Part shown: positions 11,402 to 23,046 of the stretch, one piece after another | Layout of the letters: every line of letters begins with the position of its first letter | How positions within the stretch are numbered: position 1 is the stretch's first letter | From: Neofusicoccum parvum | Lineage: Eukaryota > Ascomycota > Dothideomycetes > Botryosphaeriales > Botryosphaeriaceae | Direction: 5' to 3' | Assembly: GCA_020912385.1 (NCBI GenBank) | Contig: CP087221.1 | Span: 744,001 to 808,000 of the forward strand | DNA length: 64,000 nt | Program-made: the position numbers and the translations under genes | The notes under the pieces: model-generated | The model's database searches: none | What the model saw: only the letters and a program-made list of their open reading frames with translations | Told to the model about the DNA's origin: nothing

Positions 11402-13494
11402 ATGTCGACCAATCATTCCCCGAGCAATGGTGGTGATGTTGTGGACAAGGAAACCGCTACATATGCGGATCCAAAGAACACGGCGGAGCACATGGAGGAT
11501 ACCATGGTTGAGTTGCGGGAGAACTATGTCAAGTCTGGTAAGCTTCCTGGAGAAATACACTTTCGAAAGCGAAAGCTTACGCTGCCTTACTCAAGGATTC
11601 ATGGGCATGTTCCAATCCAAGTATGTTGTTCTTTGCGCATTCGTTGTCCGTCTCGGAGGATTTTTGTTCGGCTACGGTAGGATTTTACACCCCTGTCAAT
11701 CCGTGTCGAGCATAATCTGATGCCAAAACGCGTAAAGACCAAGGTGTTATCTCCATCATTCTCGTGATGGACCAGTTCCTCGACAGGTTTCCCAGAGTAT
11801 CGGACACAGCAAGCGGAGGAGGCTTTTGGAAGGGTTTCATGACTGCCATGATCCAACTGGGAGCATTGATTGGTAAGTAAGCATTTAAGCCGGTAATCTA
11901 GAATGGGAACTCAAGCATCGTTCTTAGGCGCAATCAACCAAGGCTGGATCGCCGAGAGGATCTCCCGCCGGTATTCGATCATCGTTGCTGTGATCATCTT
12001 CGTCATCGGCTCCGCTATCCAAACCGGAGCCGTTGACTACGCTATGCTCGTAGTGGGCAGGCTAATCGGTGGTGTCGGCGTCGGCATGCTAAGCATGGTG
12101 GTGCCGCTCTACATCTCCGAAGTGTCTCCTCCAGAAATCAGAGGTACCCACAGACTATCCTCGACTTCACCACCCTGACTCACAAACCCGCGCAGGCTCT
12201 CTCCTGGTCCTTGAAGAATTCTCCATCGTCTTCGGCATCATCGTCGCCTATTGGATCACCTTCGGCACACGCTACATCTCCGGCGAATGGAGCTACCGGC
12301 TGCCGTTCCTCCTCCAAATCTTCCCTGCCCTCCTCCTCGGCGTCGCCGTCATATGGATCCCCTTTTCTCCGCGCTGGTTGGCATCAAAAGGCCGTGACGA
12401 AGAGTGCCTGGCCTCCCTCTGCAAGCTGCGCAACCTCGGTCCTGATGACCCGCGCGTGCAGGCCGAGTGGCTCGACATCCGCGCCGAGGTGGCGTTTCAT
12501 CGCGAGGTCAAGGAGAAGAAGCATCCGAATCTGGCCATTGAAATTCGGCGGTCCCGGTGGGCGAGCGTGAAGCTAGAGCTTGCGGCGTATGCGGACTGCT
12601 TCAAGCAGGGGTATTGGCGCCGGACAATGGTGGGCATACTGATTATGTTCTTCCAGCAATTCGTTGGTGAGTATGCCTTGATCCAATGCCGTGGACGATT
12701 GAGCCGCTAATGGCGGTTAAGGTATCAATGCCTTGATATACTACTCACCATCTCTATTCGAAACCATGGGGATTGGATACAACATGCGGCTGATCTTGGG
12801 CGGCGTACTGAATATCACGCAGCTGGTTGGTGTCGCCACGAGTTTGTACACGATGGATGCGTATGGGCGACGGCCGTTACTGCTGCTGGGAAGTGCAGGG
12901 ATGACAGTGTGCCATCTCATCATCGCGGTGCTGGTAGGGCTGTACTTCGATTCGTGGGCGGACAACAAGGACAAGGGTTGGGTGTCAGTTGCATTCCTAT
13001 TCGCGTACATGCTGATATTCGGCATGACGTGGGGTCCGGTCCCCTGGGGTGAGTTACATCATTCATGGATTGAAAGTGCTGGTTCTGATCGTTCTTCCCA
13101 TTCAGCTATGCCAAGCGAGATCTTCCCAAGTTCAATCCGGGCTAAGGGTGTGGCGTGGAGTACTTGTTCGAATGTAAGCATTTCCGGATTCGGATCTAGC
13201 CCTGTTTCTTTGAATGCTGACTATCGTTAGTGGCTCAACAACTTCATCATTGGGCTGATCACACCGCCGCTGATTCAGAACACCAATGGGTTCGGCGCCT
13301 ACACATTCTTCGCAGTGTGGTGCTTGGTAAGTCTGCTCTGGGCGTACTTCTGTGTGCCAGAGACGAAGGGAAGAAGTTTGGAAGACATGGATCAGGTGTT
13401 CAAGGACAGGACGGGGACATACGATAAGACACGAAGGAGGGAGATTGTGTCGGAGCTGAAAGAGAGGGATTCCCAGGGAGTTGGAGATGCATGA
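11402..13494 (+). CDS. sugar (hexose-type) transporter, MFS
   Basis: Eight exons (11402-11537, 11596-11676, 11738-11872, 11928-12143, 12196-12666, 12722-13048, 13106-13173, 13231-13494) give 565 residues. Sugar-porter signatures appear in order: GGFLFGYDQGVIS in TM1 (formed across intron 2), the [29 protein letters not shown] motif after TM4-5, [15 protein letters not shown] in the central loop (PESPR equivalent), [14 protein letters not shown] in TM7 across intron 5, and [15 protein letters not shown] at the C-terminal end. Twelve TM segments are expected, and both termini are hydrophilic. It is a plasma-membrane proton-coupled monosaccharide transporter by family; the actual sugar cannot be read. 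Exons join through phase-1 introns up to exon 7, typical of the family. It is preceded by 1.7 kb of non-coding DNA. Confidence 0.95.
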
Positions 13495-14504
13495 GCAAGC
13501 CAGCTGCGTGGCTCGCCGTCACCTCGCCAATATTGCTCTAAAAACAAAGCATAAATGACTGTGTGGATGGGAAAGGCTCGCCAATCTGTCGTTGGGAGCC
13601 CTAGGTATTGTTGCCAGCGACTACCACAGATTTATTTGAGCGCGCCCTTATGCTTGGGGATTCGATGCTCTCGTCCGCACGCGAAGACTATCCGGATGAA
13701 TGCTTGAACTTCCGTTGGCCAGGCTTGACTTCAGGTGAGACGTGTCTTTTCAAGATGGCGTCTGTTCTTCGGACCGGCTGTCGGCTGCAGTATCCACGTG
13801 TGGTTAAGAGAGTAGTGGGATGATGAAGGCTGCGGCGAGTTGCAACGGGCCGGTCCCCAGCGGCGATGATGGTGGAGAGGATGGTAGGTTTAGTGCGGGC
13901 AGGGATGTGGACGACTTGATCCGTGCGTTGAGTTGCGCACGTGACTGTGCCCGGATAAACAACGGATCCGCCGGCGCGCGCTCAAGTTTCCCAGCCTCCT
14001 CGCGCGACTCATCCACTCCCACCACCACCACCATCTCGACGACCGCTCTCCATCGCTCGCTCGCTGTCTGACCGACCGCGGTCCCACCACACCCGCCGTC
14101 GCTGCGCGTCGCATCCATCACAACCACCACCCGGTCTCGCACGCTTGAGGATCCCTGGCGCCAGTTGCCCCGGCCGCGTAGCAGAGCCCTCGCCTGTGTG
14201 GAAGCACCTCGCTCGAACTGGTCCAGACGTGAAGCAGCAGTCGTGCCTGACGTAGCCTCTTCCGTCTGTGTACCAGGGTACGGCGCAGCTTCCCCGGCGC
14301 TATCTCTCCGACCGTGTGGCAACGCCTCGCCTCGATATCCTCAAGCTGTCGACTGTACACGGAGTCAGGGCTACTCCCGGGCAAAAGCGCTCAAAAAGCC
14401 CGGGCGGGCGGGTTCCCCACATATGAGTGGGGGGGTCGTTATTGGATAGCGTATCTGCTGCAACTGACCTGGGCTCTAGGTTCCTACGATCCTAAAAATC
14501 CACA
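13495..14504. other. intergenic
   Basis: Terminator of the sugar transporter and promoter of the gene at 14505. GC-rich around 13850-14400 with short direct CCAC repeats near 14020. No supportable gene. Confidence 0.45.
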
Positions 14505-16187
14505 ATGGAGTCTCGAGAGGCTATGACCAGGGCGCTGGGTGTCGATCTACAGTGGGTTGTTGCGGATCGAGCCGTCGCGGCGTGGGAGGATCGGGCGCGG
14601 GATGTTCATTACTTGGGTCGATTGTCGTCTCATAATAGAAAGGCTGAATTTTCTCTCATGCTTGGTCATTCTCCGGAGGACAAGAATGATTTCCTATTGC
14701 TTTTCCATTTACCCCTTCGTGTGCGCGCCGGAGGAACGCCCAAACCGATCGACCTGTTCCTCGTTCTGCCGGTCGAATCATTCACCCCCGCATCCCCTCT
14801 CGGCGCTACCACCACAGCAGCCTCAGAGATCCCCGACTCCCACCTCAATGCCATCAAGTCAGCCGGCCTGGACAACTCTGCGAATGCCCTCTGCGTCCAA
14901 TTCAGACTTAAGGAACCTGGCTACGTGATGATGCCAAGGATCAAGATCAAGAACTCGCTAGTCGGCACTCCTCGAGACCTCCTTCTTAGCTTGAAGTCTT
15001 TATCTGAGGCGACAAACTTCGATGTCTACCTCAAGCGCAATACCTACTCGCAGGTAGCGCTCTCCGGATTTGGTTCGGCTGTCTTGCATGGAACTGCACG
15101 CACGTGTGCACTTCGTCTGAAGGCCATGTATCGGGGCCGGGGCGCCAAACAAGATGCATGGGAGCTTTTTAGCCTAGACGTCAACGACGTGGCGCTTAAG
15201 TCAGGTAATCCACTGGTTGGGAAGGCCGTGGAGGATGATCGAGAGGGGAGCGCACCTCCTCCTTACGAAGAGACCGTGCGTACTCCTACATCGTCGCCAG
15301 AGAAATCGGAGCAGAAATTAGTGGCAAACACTCCAGAGGAAGAGAAGCGAGAAGAACCTCGCACTCCACAAGCGTGTGATCGGGATAGCGTCTCCTTCGT
15401 TGAAGCAACGCCTCCTGCAGCACAACACCAACCGCAACAAACATCTCGGAAACGGCCTTTCGCGGATGCAGAGAGCCCCACTGCGTCGGACAAGGAAGCT
15501 GAGGAAGAAGTAAGAAAGAGAGGTTCGAGAACCTTAGTGCAGCTTCCTTTGTTTGGTGACGATGCGGCGCCATTCCCGGCATCGCCCCCCCTCATCCAAA
15601 GGCCGCACAGTTCACCTCCCACCTCCAACTACTGTCCTTCGGGAAGGACTTTCAGCTGCGCACCCGAACGTAGTCCCCTGCGGCAGGACTTGAACACGGA
15701 AGAACTCCTTCGCGAGATCGCTACCTGGCTCCAGGATGGTTGGGCCGTTGATTCCAATGTGCATCAGAAACTCTTACTTCCCCTTCTTGCACTGGGATAT
15801 CATGCGCGTCGGTGCGCCTTAAACGACTTCGACCTCGCAAAAGGTTGGTGCACGTCCCTCCTGTATGTCCGCCTTGCTACTCGAGCCATCCAAGGGGCGG
15901 TGTCGGAACGGCAACAATCGCTATACGAAGATGCCGATGTGGAGGAGGACATGGCTCATTTGGTTGCTTGGGCGAATGGTTCCATCTTCCGTGGTGCCGA
16001 GAGCGTTCTGCGTGAGGAGACAGCTCTGCTTGGAGCAGCGGCAGCTCGTGTCGGTAATGGTGTCTCAGGCGCGAGAGATGAGTATATACGCCAGAGAGCC
16101 CTATGGGTGGCCAGCGTGTTCGTATGCTTTGGTACTTCGAAAGACGTTGGAGCACTTACCGAAAGGAGATTTGACATAGTCCAGTAG
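14505..16187 (+). CDS. hypothetical protein, 560 residues, unknown function
   Basis: A single uninterrupted frame starts MESREAMTRALGVDLQWVV. The first 240 residues look folded, with alternating hydrophobic strands (FLLLFHLPLRV, PIDLFLVLP, ALCVQFRL). Residues about 245-400 are low-complexity and rich in Pro, Ser, Glu and Thr, with a basic patch (RKRPF near residue 315) that could serve as nuclear localisation. The C-terminal 165 residues are helical (LNTEELLREIATWLQDGWAV) and rich in Leu, Ala and Arg. I do not recognise a domain. Layout and length match widely found Pezizomycotina proteins with an N-terminal beta domain and a helical tail. A nuclear or regulatory role is only a guess. Confidence 0.75.
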   Translation: MESREAMTRALGVDLQWVVADRAVAAWEDRARDVHYLGRLSSHNRKAEFSLMLGHSPEDKNDFLLLFHLPLRVRAGGTPKPIDLFLVLPVESFTPASPLGATTTAASEIPDSHLNAIKSAGLDNSANALCVQFRLKEPGYVMMPRIKIKNSLVGTPRDLLLSLKSLSEATNFDVYLKRNTYSQVALSGFGSAVLHGTARTCALRLKAMYRGRGAKQDAWELFSLDVNDVALKSGNPLVGKAVEDDREGSAPPPYEETVRTPTSSPEKSEQKLVANTPEEEKREEPRTPQACDRDSVSFVEATPPAAQHQPQQTSRKRPFADAESPTASDKEAEEEVRKRGSRTLVQLPLFGDDAAPFPASPPLIQRPHSSPPTSNYCPSGRTFSCAPERSPLRQDLNTEELLREIATWLQDGWAVDSNVHQKLLLPLLALGYHARRCALNDFDLAKGWCTSLLYVRLATRAIQGAVSERQQSLYEDADVEEDMAHLVAWANGSIFRGAESVLREETALLGAAAARVGNGVSGARDEYIRQRALWVASVFVCFGTSKDVGALTERRFDIVQ

Positions 16188-16918
16188 CCCGATTTAGGAA
16201 TGTGATCTTCCATCACTTCTGACCATGGACTGTTTTAAGCAGACGCCTTCTGTTTCTGCTATTTGTATGCGTGCACTGATGCTGTTTTCGCACAGTCCAA
16301 GGGATCTTCGGCTTCGGTTGTTGGCCCGAGTACGAGTCCGGGTTCACGTTGCGAAGACCACGGGACCGAGACACGAGCCTTACCCGCGTTTAGCAACAGC
16401 CTCGAACAAGCATTTCTGGGCTAGCTCATGCTGCCGGCCCAATAGATAAGTGTCCACGTATGGAGGGCTGAGGTAGATCAGTGGCCCGGGACGTACGCAA
16501 GGCTGGGCAGGGAGCTCATTTTCTCAACTCCACGACTTCAAGGCACTGCTTCATCGCAACCCAAGCCCATCCACGTGTAAGCTATTGACCGCTTTTTCAG
16601 ACGGGGTCGCGAAGTTTACAAAGGGCCTACCTGCAACAGAGGCGTTGTGTCCGAATGTATCACAAAGACTTGGCGGTGTCCCAAGGCACCGTGCGGGAGC
16701 TTAATATGCATGCCAAGCTCTCCTTGGGCTAAAACAACCGCCGCTACTGACTTTGAGGCGCAAGCTTCCTCGTAAAGCCTACATTCCTTATAAGAACATG
16801 GATCCAGGCGTCCCTTTTCCTCCTCAGCGCTCTTGACTTCTTTTCCCTGGCCTGCTTTTAATATTTACGTCCTTATTCGTGTTTTCTATCACCATCAGCG
16901 TAGCCGCGACACATAACG
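16188..16918. other. intergenic, promoter of the LtrA gene
   Basis: Contains CT-rich stretches near 16810-16860 just before the start codon, as expected for a fungal transcription start region. No other feature seen. Confidence 0.45.
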
Positions 16919-18778
16919 ATGTACGAGTTTACATTCGTGGATCAGGATCGTGAACGAGATTCCTTCGAGGATAGGTTGGTTCGCACAGCTGAGACGCAAC
17001 CCCGCTTCTGGAGTAGTTCTCACGTCTGACCAGGCACAATAGAGGCTCTGTGCATGAGCGCGAAAATAAAATGACACTCCTGCCGGTCATAGAGTCTCCT
17101 CTCCGATATGCACAAGGAGACGATCCCCGCTTCGGACTCCGCGCGGAATCAAACAGCATCGAGCTCTTCTTCGATCTATTCCTTATCGCCAACCTCGCGA
17201 CATTCACCTCGACCCACTCTATCACGGACACAAGTACACTGGTTGCGTATATTGGTCTCTTCGGAATCATCTGGTTTACATGGCTGCAAATCACCCTACA
17301 CGATGTTAGATTTGCTCTGGATTCGGTATACGAGCGCGTCTGCAAGGTGTTACAGTTCATCATCTTCGTGGGATTTGCTCTGGTTGGCTCGTCCTTCAAT
17401 CCAGGTGGAAAAGAACACAACAACACAGTATGCTTAGGACTGTTCGGTATGCTGTGTGGTCGAGACTGACGAGCCTCCAGATCTTTCGTATCCTGTGCAT
17501 AATGCTCTTCATGAGCCGACTGCTATTGGCAATTCAGTACGGGGTCGCACTCTTCTTCATCCGCAAGAAGATCAAGGGTCTTGGCTTTCCTCTTGGCTTG
17601 ACCATCACCACTTTCACACTGTGCGGAGGAGCATACTATTCCATGGTCCCCGCATTCTCCGAGGCGTCTGGAAACGGCCTGGGTATCTACTACGTCTGGT
17701 ACATTATCATCGGCATCGAAGTCGGTGTCGTCACCGGCACCGCATCCATCTGGCGTAAACTGAGCTTCAAGAAAACCCACTTGATGGAAAGATTGGGCCT
17801 CCTTACTCTCATCATCATCGGCGAAGGCGCCATTGGCGTCACAAAGACAGTCGCCAAGCTGATGAGCAAATCCGGCCTCACCTTCGACGGCTGCTTCCTC
17901 GTCATCTTCATCGTACTCATCCTGGTCCGTCCCCCACCCCCGTCCTTTGGCCGCACCCATCGCCACCCTTACTGACCACCGCCCAGACCTTCCTCTTCAT
18001 CCTCTACTTCGACAACACCACCGAAACGCACTTCGGCTCCATCCGGCAGCTCATCAACGCGGCGCTCCACTTCCCGCTCCACCTGGGCATCGTCGGCATC
18101 GTCGAAGGCTCGCAGCAGGTCGCGCTGGCGCGCTACGTGTTCAAGCAGTTCGGCGCGTTCCAGGACACGGTGACGGACGCGTGCCTGACGGCGCACCTGG
18201 ACGGGGCGGCGCTGACGGCGCCACTGATCGCGACGGTCAAGGGCTTCAAGCTCGACACCAAGCTCGAGAGCAAGGACCAGGTGCCCGTCATCCTCGACGC
18301 CCTGTACGCCGTCGGCAACGCCACCGGCATCTGCTCGGCCGCCAACGTCACCGCCGGCTCCACGCCGCCGGAGGCCATCCAGAAGGCGTCGACGGACGTG
18401 CTGGGCGGCCTGTTCGAGAGCACCGGCGTCAAGGTCGGCGCCGGCGAGGATGCGTTCGAGCTGGCCAGGTCGGCCTACTTCACCCTGTACATCTACTACT
18501 GGGCGTCCGTGCTGTTTGCGCTGCTGTCCTTCGCGGCAATCTTCTGGGTCGTGTCGTCGAAGGAGCGGGGGACGAACATGTACAACAAACTGGCGTTGGG
18601 GTCGAGGATTCTGGTGGTTGTGGTTGCGGCGGGGTTGGGATTTGGTGCGGCGAGCCACCTGTTCATTTACAACTTTTTGAGGAGTGATGCGGTGCTGCCG
18701 GTCGTGGCGGGGCTGCTGTTTGCGGTTATTTGCTGCGATAGGATTGGGAGACATTTGACATTAGGGAAGGTGCTGTAG
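16919..18778 (+). CDS. LtrA family membrane protein
   Basis: Four exons (16919-16974, 17043-17427, 17481-17924, 17987-18778) give 558 residues. The first exon is inferred from an in-phase GTTGGT donor, a CTGAC branch site and acceptor at 17042; if wrong, translation would start at the ATG at 17071. The core carries the LtrA (low-temperature requirement A, PF06772) pattern: the acidic ELFFDLFLIANLATF segment in TM1, WFTWLQITLHDVRF with conserved Trp, His and Asp, and LLTLIIIGEGAIGV. At least ten hydrophobic segments follow, with a large hydrophilic loop of about 110 residues before the last TMs. The family is widespread in bacteria and fungi and has no established biochemical function, so none is assigned. 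It converges on the gene ending at 19020. Confidence 0.9.
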
Positions 18779-19019
18779 GCTGGATGCAAGCACAGTTTAG
18801 AGTAGTACAATGAATCGCGCAAATATTTTGGCTCTACTCTTGCGTAAGCTCATCATGCATCAGTGGTTTAATATCTCCATATTAAAATTAGTTATTCCTA
18901 CTTTACTGGCTTTTTTTTCTTACTTGCTTCCTATACCTCTCTTTCACGAAGGCTGCTAGAAAATATAAGGAAGGAGCTAATATCATTGTGAGTTCCACTC
19001 TGGACGCAGTAATGCCTCC
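18779..19019. other. AT-rich spacer between convergent genes, possible decayed repeat
   Basis: Positions about 18860-18985 are much more AT-rich than anything nearby (runs such as TTAATATCTCCATATTAAAA and a T8 tract). It may be a short remnant of a mutated repeat, or a shared terminator region for the two converging genes. Confidence 0.4.
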
Positions 19020-20744
19020 TCAGTTACCTCCATTCACCTCCGCAACGACCCCCTCCACCAAATCCACCACCATCTCGCCCTGAAACTCCTCTCCCACAAC
19101 CTCACCCTCCCAACCATCCAACCCCTCCACCAGAACCCTAAACCTCGCATCCCTATACCCCAACCTCGCCGCCTCCCCCAACTGCCTCACCAGCTCCGCC
19201 ACCCTCCCCCTCTCCCCGCCATGATCCATCACGATCCTGTACTCGACCGCCATCCCCGGAAACGCCTTCGCGAACGCCTCGGTCCCGAAGCACGCCACCA
19301 TGAGCCCGACGTCGAAGCTCCACACGCGCGCCGCCGCCTCGCGCACGACGACGACCCACCGCTCGCCCGCGCGCAGGCTCTCCGCCACGCGCTCCAGCCA
19401 CAGCCCGCGCGCCACCGCCGGCAGCGACATGATCGCCAGCAGGTCGAGCAGCTGCTCGCGGCCGCCGGGCGGGCGCGGCACGAACGCGGAGGCGGCAACG
19501 GCGCCGGCGGGCGCCGGGTGGGGGCGTGCGTCGATGAGGATGGTGTTGCCCGGGAGGACGTGGCCGAAGGTGCGGGCGAGGCGCCAGGCGCGGTGGAAGG
19601 TGATGCTGGGTGTCGCGAGGCGGAGGCTGTGGGTCGTGTGGTTCCAGGCGAAGCTGGAGGCTGTGGAGAGGGCGAGGGAGAGGATGTGCATGCGGATCGG
19701 CGCCGGGAGGGTGGAGAATGTGGGGGGTTTGGGCGGCCTGATGATTGGGTGAGTACGAGATACGCTTTTGGGAGGTGGGGTGGAAGGGGAGGGCTTACTT
19801 GTGCTGCTGGAGGGTACTGCGGAAGCTGGTATTACCGAGTGGTTGCTTGACGGTTTTGTCGTAGACATAGCTACCGACCATGGGCTTTCGGAGGATCATC
19901 TCCAGCTGCATATTTTGGAGTTGGCTGAGGGGAGCGGCGATTTGGCGAGCGAATTCCAGGAGAATCTCCCGTTGCTGTCGAGAGCGGCGGTAAGCGTTCC
20001 AGATGCAGCGGCGGTAGTAGACGAGAAGAGCAGCAAGGACGAAAGACTCCACAGCGGCTATGATCTGGGGATCGATGGACCTGTAGTGATGTAACATGAC
20101 CTTTCTTAGCTCGACAAAGCAATTCCAGACCAGCAATGTGTGGTTCCAACACCCTGCAGCAGCAGCGATAAGCCAAGGTCCAGCGTTATTCCTGATGAAG
20201 GCTTCCTTGGAACGTATTTCATGACCGAGTTCCTTGACCATCCTGAGATAGACCGCAATCCAGTAGGTAAGGTACCAGCAACAGTTGGTGGTCCACGTAT
20301 TGAATGGCTCCATCGCCTTGTCCATGGCCGAATAGACTTCGCCGCAAAGGAGCTTCGTGTCGGCTTTGCTGAACCAGTCCAGGATGACGCGCAGTGGTAC
20401 GTTCTGCACATGCCGATATTGATGCGCAAAACCGGTTGCGGTAGCCACAGCTGCGGTGCTGTAGTTTCTGAGAGTCACTTGGGAGTCATACCAGACCTGG
20501 ATGTTGTGTGATATGGATTCGGACGCGGTGCGGATATCGTGGAGGAGGATGTTGAACGGAGCAAGTGCGAGAGCGATGTACTGCCTCAACTTTTCTTGCA
20601 GCTACGACTGAGAGTCAGTAACGATCGAAGGCGTGCTGTCATTCCCAAAGTTGGAGGTGACGGTGCGCCCGCCAACGCGGAAAAGAAGAGCTGCGGACTC
20701 ACTAGGGCCGCCAAGGGCGTCATGAATCCGATGATATCCACCAT
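19020..20744 (-). CDS. 2EXR-like domain protein with N-terminal helical membrane-like region
   Basis: Three exons (20744-20703, 20601-19799, 19737-19020) give 520 residues in one frame. The 61-nt intron 2 (GTAAGC donor, TACTCAC branch, ATCAG acceptor) links two frames that otherwise overlap by 74 bases and look like separate genes. The N-terminal 295 residues are helical with Trp/Tyr/Leu-rich segments (PWLIAAAAGCWNHTLLVWN, AAVESFVLAALLVYYRR). Directly after the junction comes TFSTLPAPIRMHILSLAL, matching the start of fungal 2EXR-like domains (pattern F..LP.E.R..IW..AL), followed by a 200-residue domain of alternating strands and helices. Its role is unknown; 2EXR-like proteins are common fungal orphans. 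It is divergent from the gene at 21319. Confidence 0.75.
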
Positions 20745-21318
20745 GTCGGACTGCACCACTAGGTTGGTGTAACGTGCGCAGTGAGGCGGACAAAGAAGGA
20801 GAGCGTAGGGCTGAAGAAGTGGTCTCGGGCAAAAGACGCAGAAAGAAGGGTCCGTGCCAAGGCGCAGGTGACAAAGACCGCTTTGTTCTCTGGTGGATGC
20901 AAGGTGAGAGACGAACGTTTCTGCCCTGCGAGACTAAGGAAAGCGCAGTATGCTGACAGATGTACCCCGGGAGGTGTGCGCTTTCCGAGAAGGTGCAGTC
21001 CAACTTGAGCAGGCGGATAGACCCTGACGCGGCATGGTTCCAATAGCAAGCGACGTCTCCGCAAGCTACGACGCGTACTGCAGAAGTGTCACCTTTGTGG
21101 TGTCCGAGTTGGGCCAGACACTGAAAACACAACACATTGACTGCCTTCTTTGTTTGCCCATTGCCAGCCAGTTCTCTTCCCTCTTCCTTTCTCTTTTCTG
21201 AAACCTCTCCAGGAAAGCTGTCTTGAGGGACGCTTCATTCACTGTTTTCAAGCTTGTTTCCTGTTCTCCTTATAACAGATATCGTCTCCTGAAGAGGTCT
21301 GCACCAATTTCATCAAAC
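20745..21318. other. intergenic, divergent promoter
   Basis: Separates the 2EXR-like gene (minus) from the gene at 21319 (plus). A CT-rich tract at 21173-21205 precedes the latter. No gene seen. Confidence 0.45.
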
Positions 21319-23046
21319 ATGGACCATAGGACTCTTCGTCACGTCACGTTCGTCTTCGCCGTATTGGCTATGCCCGTCAGCTTACTCTCTCTACTTAAAA
21401 CAATTGAGAGAAGCCTACTCCAGCGCGTACGTTTAGCTGTTTGGTTCGAAGCCTCTACAATACCATGTTACCAATCGCTCGTCAGCAGGATCACCGCCAT
21501 GATAACTTTCTTCCTGGTCTCGGTCATCTTTGTCGTCATTCTCACCGGGCGACTTCGCCGACACCCAGGGCCAGAAGCCCGGGCCGATGACGCAGCGTCA
21601 CCACAGCGACTTACCGTGGCACGCCTCCAGGAAGCCGTCGAGGCTGTAGCATTGGCTCCCGCAGAAGTCAATCCAGCAAGCCCTGGACGAGCCGCACTGC
21701 TCTTCTCAAACATACAGAAACCGCAGTTCCACTCCCCAGGCTCCACCAACCATTTGCGGCGTGTGGAGCGCCCATACCGCCCGCTGCAAGACCAAAATCT
21801 GGACATACCAGTGAAGGCTGGCTCTTCCGTACCAATACCATCCATGGGTGAGCAGAGACAAAGATTCAAGAGCAATGCGGCGGTAAAGCGCGCGGTCCAG
21901 CAGCACCTGCGGCGGAACGTATTTGCCAGGGTTGATCCGACGCTGTCGTTCCATACTGTGGCGGAGGTCAGACGCGTTTGTGATGAACTGGGCATTCCTC
22001 TTATGAAGAACATGCAGAAAGTATCGAAGGGTATTCAGGCGTCTGCAGAGAACCCGGAGGCTCAGTTCATGGAAAGTGAGCCTCTGCCTCCAATCCCGGG
22101 AGTGTTATTCGAAAGCGGCGTAAGACGACAGGAAAACAGACAGCCCAGCAGCGTAAGGTGGAACAGCGCAGATACGACCAGAAAAGATTCGCGCAGCACG
22201 GCTTCGAGCACACAAACTACGAGCAGCAAAGCTTCGGCCAGTGGAGACGAGATTCCGGTTATTGAAGAAACGGATGGTGAAGCCTCGAATAATGGCAACT
22301 CTATCAAGGAAGGCCCTGGGGATGAAGAGATATACAGCAGTTCCTCAAGTCCTGGGCCCACTGAGAAAGAGCTCCTGTACAATTGGGACGGAAGTATCAA
22401 AGATGTAGCGAGAGAGTCCAACCTGAGCCATCAAAACCCAGGCAACACAACGCCCCCGATTCATCACTCTATTGACATACCGATCGGTTTATCATCAGGA
22501 TCATCTTCCAGTTGTTCCTCTTCTGACGAAGAAGAAAAAGAAGAGAGAGATTTGATAAACAGCACATTGAGATGGGAGAAATGCCTTCAGGTGTATGGCC
22601 TCAGGAAAACAATGAAAGATCTCAAAATCTGGGATCCGTGCGGTTGGGACGCTATTATGAAGAATCTTAAGACGGAAGATGCCATTCCCCTACGCCCGCC
22701 TTCGCGAAGGGATGGCTTGGCGGCGAAGTTTGAGGCGACCATTGCGTATAGGATTGCCTTGGTGGAACAGGGCAAGTCTGCTCTGGCAGTTCCAATACAG
22801 GTGGATGATCCGTGGACAATGGACGACTTCGATATGCCGTATGACGGAGATGAGGAGGTTGTAGAAGAGGAGGAAATGTTGACACAAAGAGGCGAGGATG
22901 AGAACCATATGGGCGCCGACGATGAACTAGAAGTGATATCCTTCGTCGGAATGGATCCAGCGACCAGGAAATTGGTATTCCAGATACTCTTAGAAGAAGG
23001 ACCGGGGTACGTTGAAGCTGTGGCCAAGGGAGTTTGGAGAGTATAG
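21319..23046 (+). CDS. hypothetical membrane-anchored protein with long disordered acidic region
   Basis: A single frame from the ATG at 21319 gives 575 residues. The N-terminus has two hydrophobic segments (VTFVFAVLAMPVSLLSLL and MITFFLVSVIFVVILTG), the second ending in basic RLRRHP, so the bulk of the protein is probably cytosolic. Residues about 100-400 are low complexity with Ser-, Glu- and Pro-rich stretches, including an acidic/serine run (SGSSSSCSSSDEEEKEERD). The last 150 residues contain a possibly folded helical part (KCLQVYGLRKTMKDLKIWDPCGWDAI) and an acidic tail. I recognise no domain. The frame also continues upstream without an ATG, so no longer product is likely. Confidence 0.7.
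   Translation: MDHRTLRHVTFVFAVLAMPVSLLSLLKTIERSLLQRVRLAVWFEASTIPCYQSLVSRITAMITFFLVSVIFVVILTGRLRRHPGPEARADDAASPQRLTVARLQEAVEAVALAPAEVNPASPGRAALLFSNIQKPQFHSPGSTNHLRRVERPYRPLQDQNLDIPVKAGSSVPIPSMGEQRQRFKSNAAVKRAVQQHLRRNVFARVDPTLSFHTVAEVRRVCDELGIPLMKNMQKVSKGIQASAENPEAQFMESEPLPPIPGVLFESGVRRQENRQPSSVRWNSADTTRKDSRSTASSTQTTSSKASASGDEIPVIEETDGEASNNGNSIKEGPGDEEIYSSSSSPGPTEKELLYNWDGSIKDVARESNLSHQNPGNTTPPIHHSIDIPIGLSSGSSSSCSSSDEEEKEERDLINSTLRWEKCLQVYGLRKTMKDLKIWDPCGWDAIMKNLKTEDAIPLRPPSRRDGLAAKFEATIAYRIALVEQGKSALAVPIQVDDPWTMDDFDMPYDGDEEVVEEEEMLTQRGEDENHMGADDELEVISFVGMDPATRKLVFQILLEEGPGYVEAVAKGVWRV

Noticed and set aside
10899..11720. 273-codon plus-strand frame upstream of the sugar transporter
   Set aside because: Overlaps the transporter's first exons in another frame and has no recognisable sequence.
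17947..18687. 246-codon plus frame and 261-codon minus frame in the LtrA 3' exon
   Set aside because: Shadows of the LtrA coding frame, which has continuous membrane segments.
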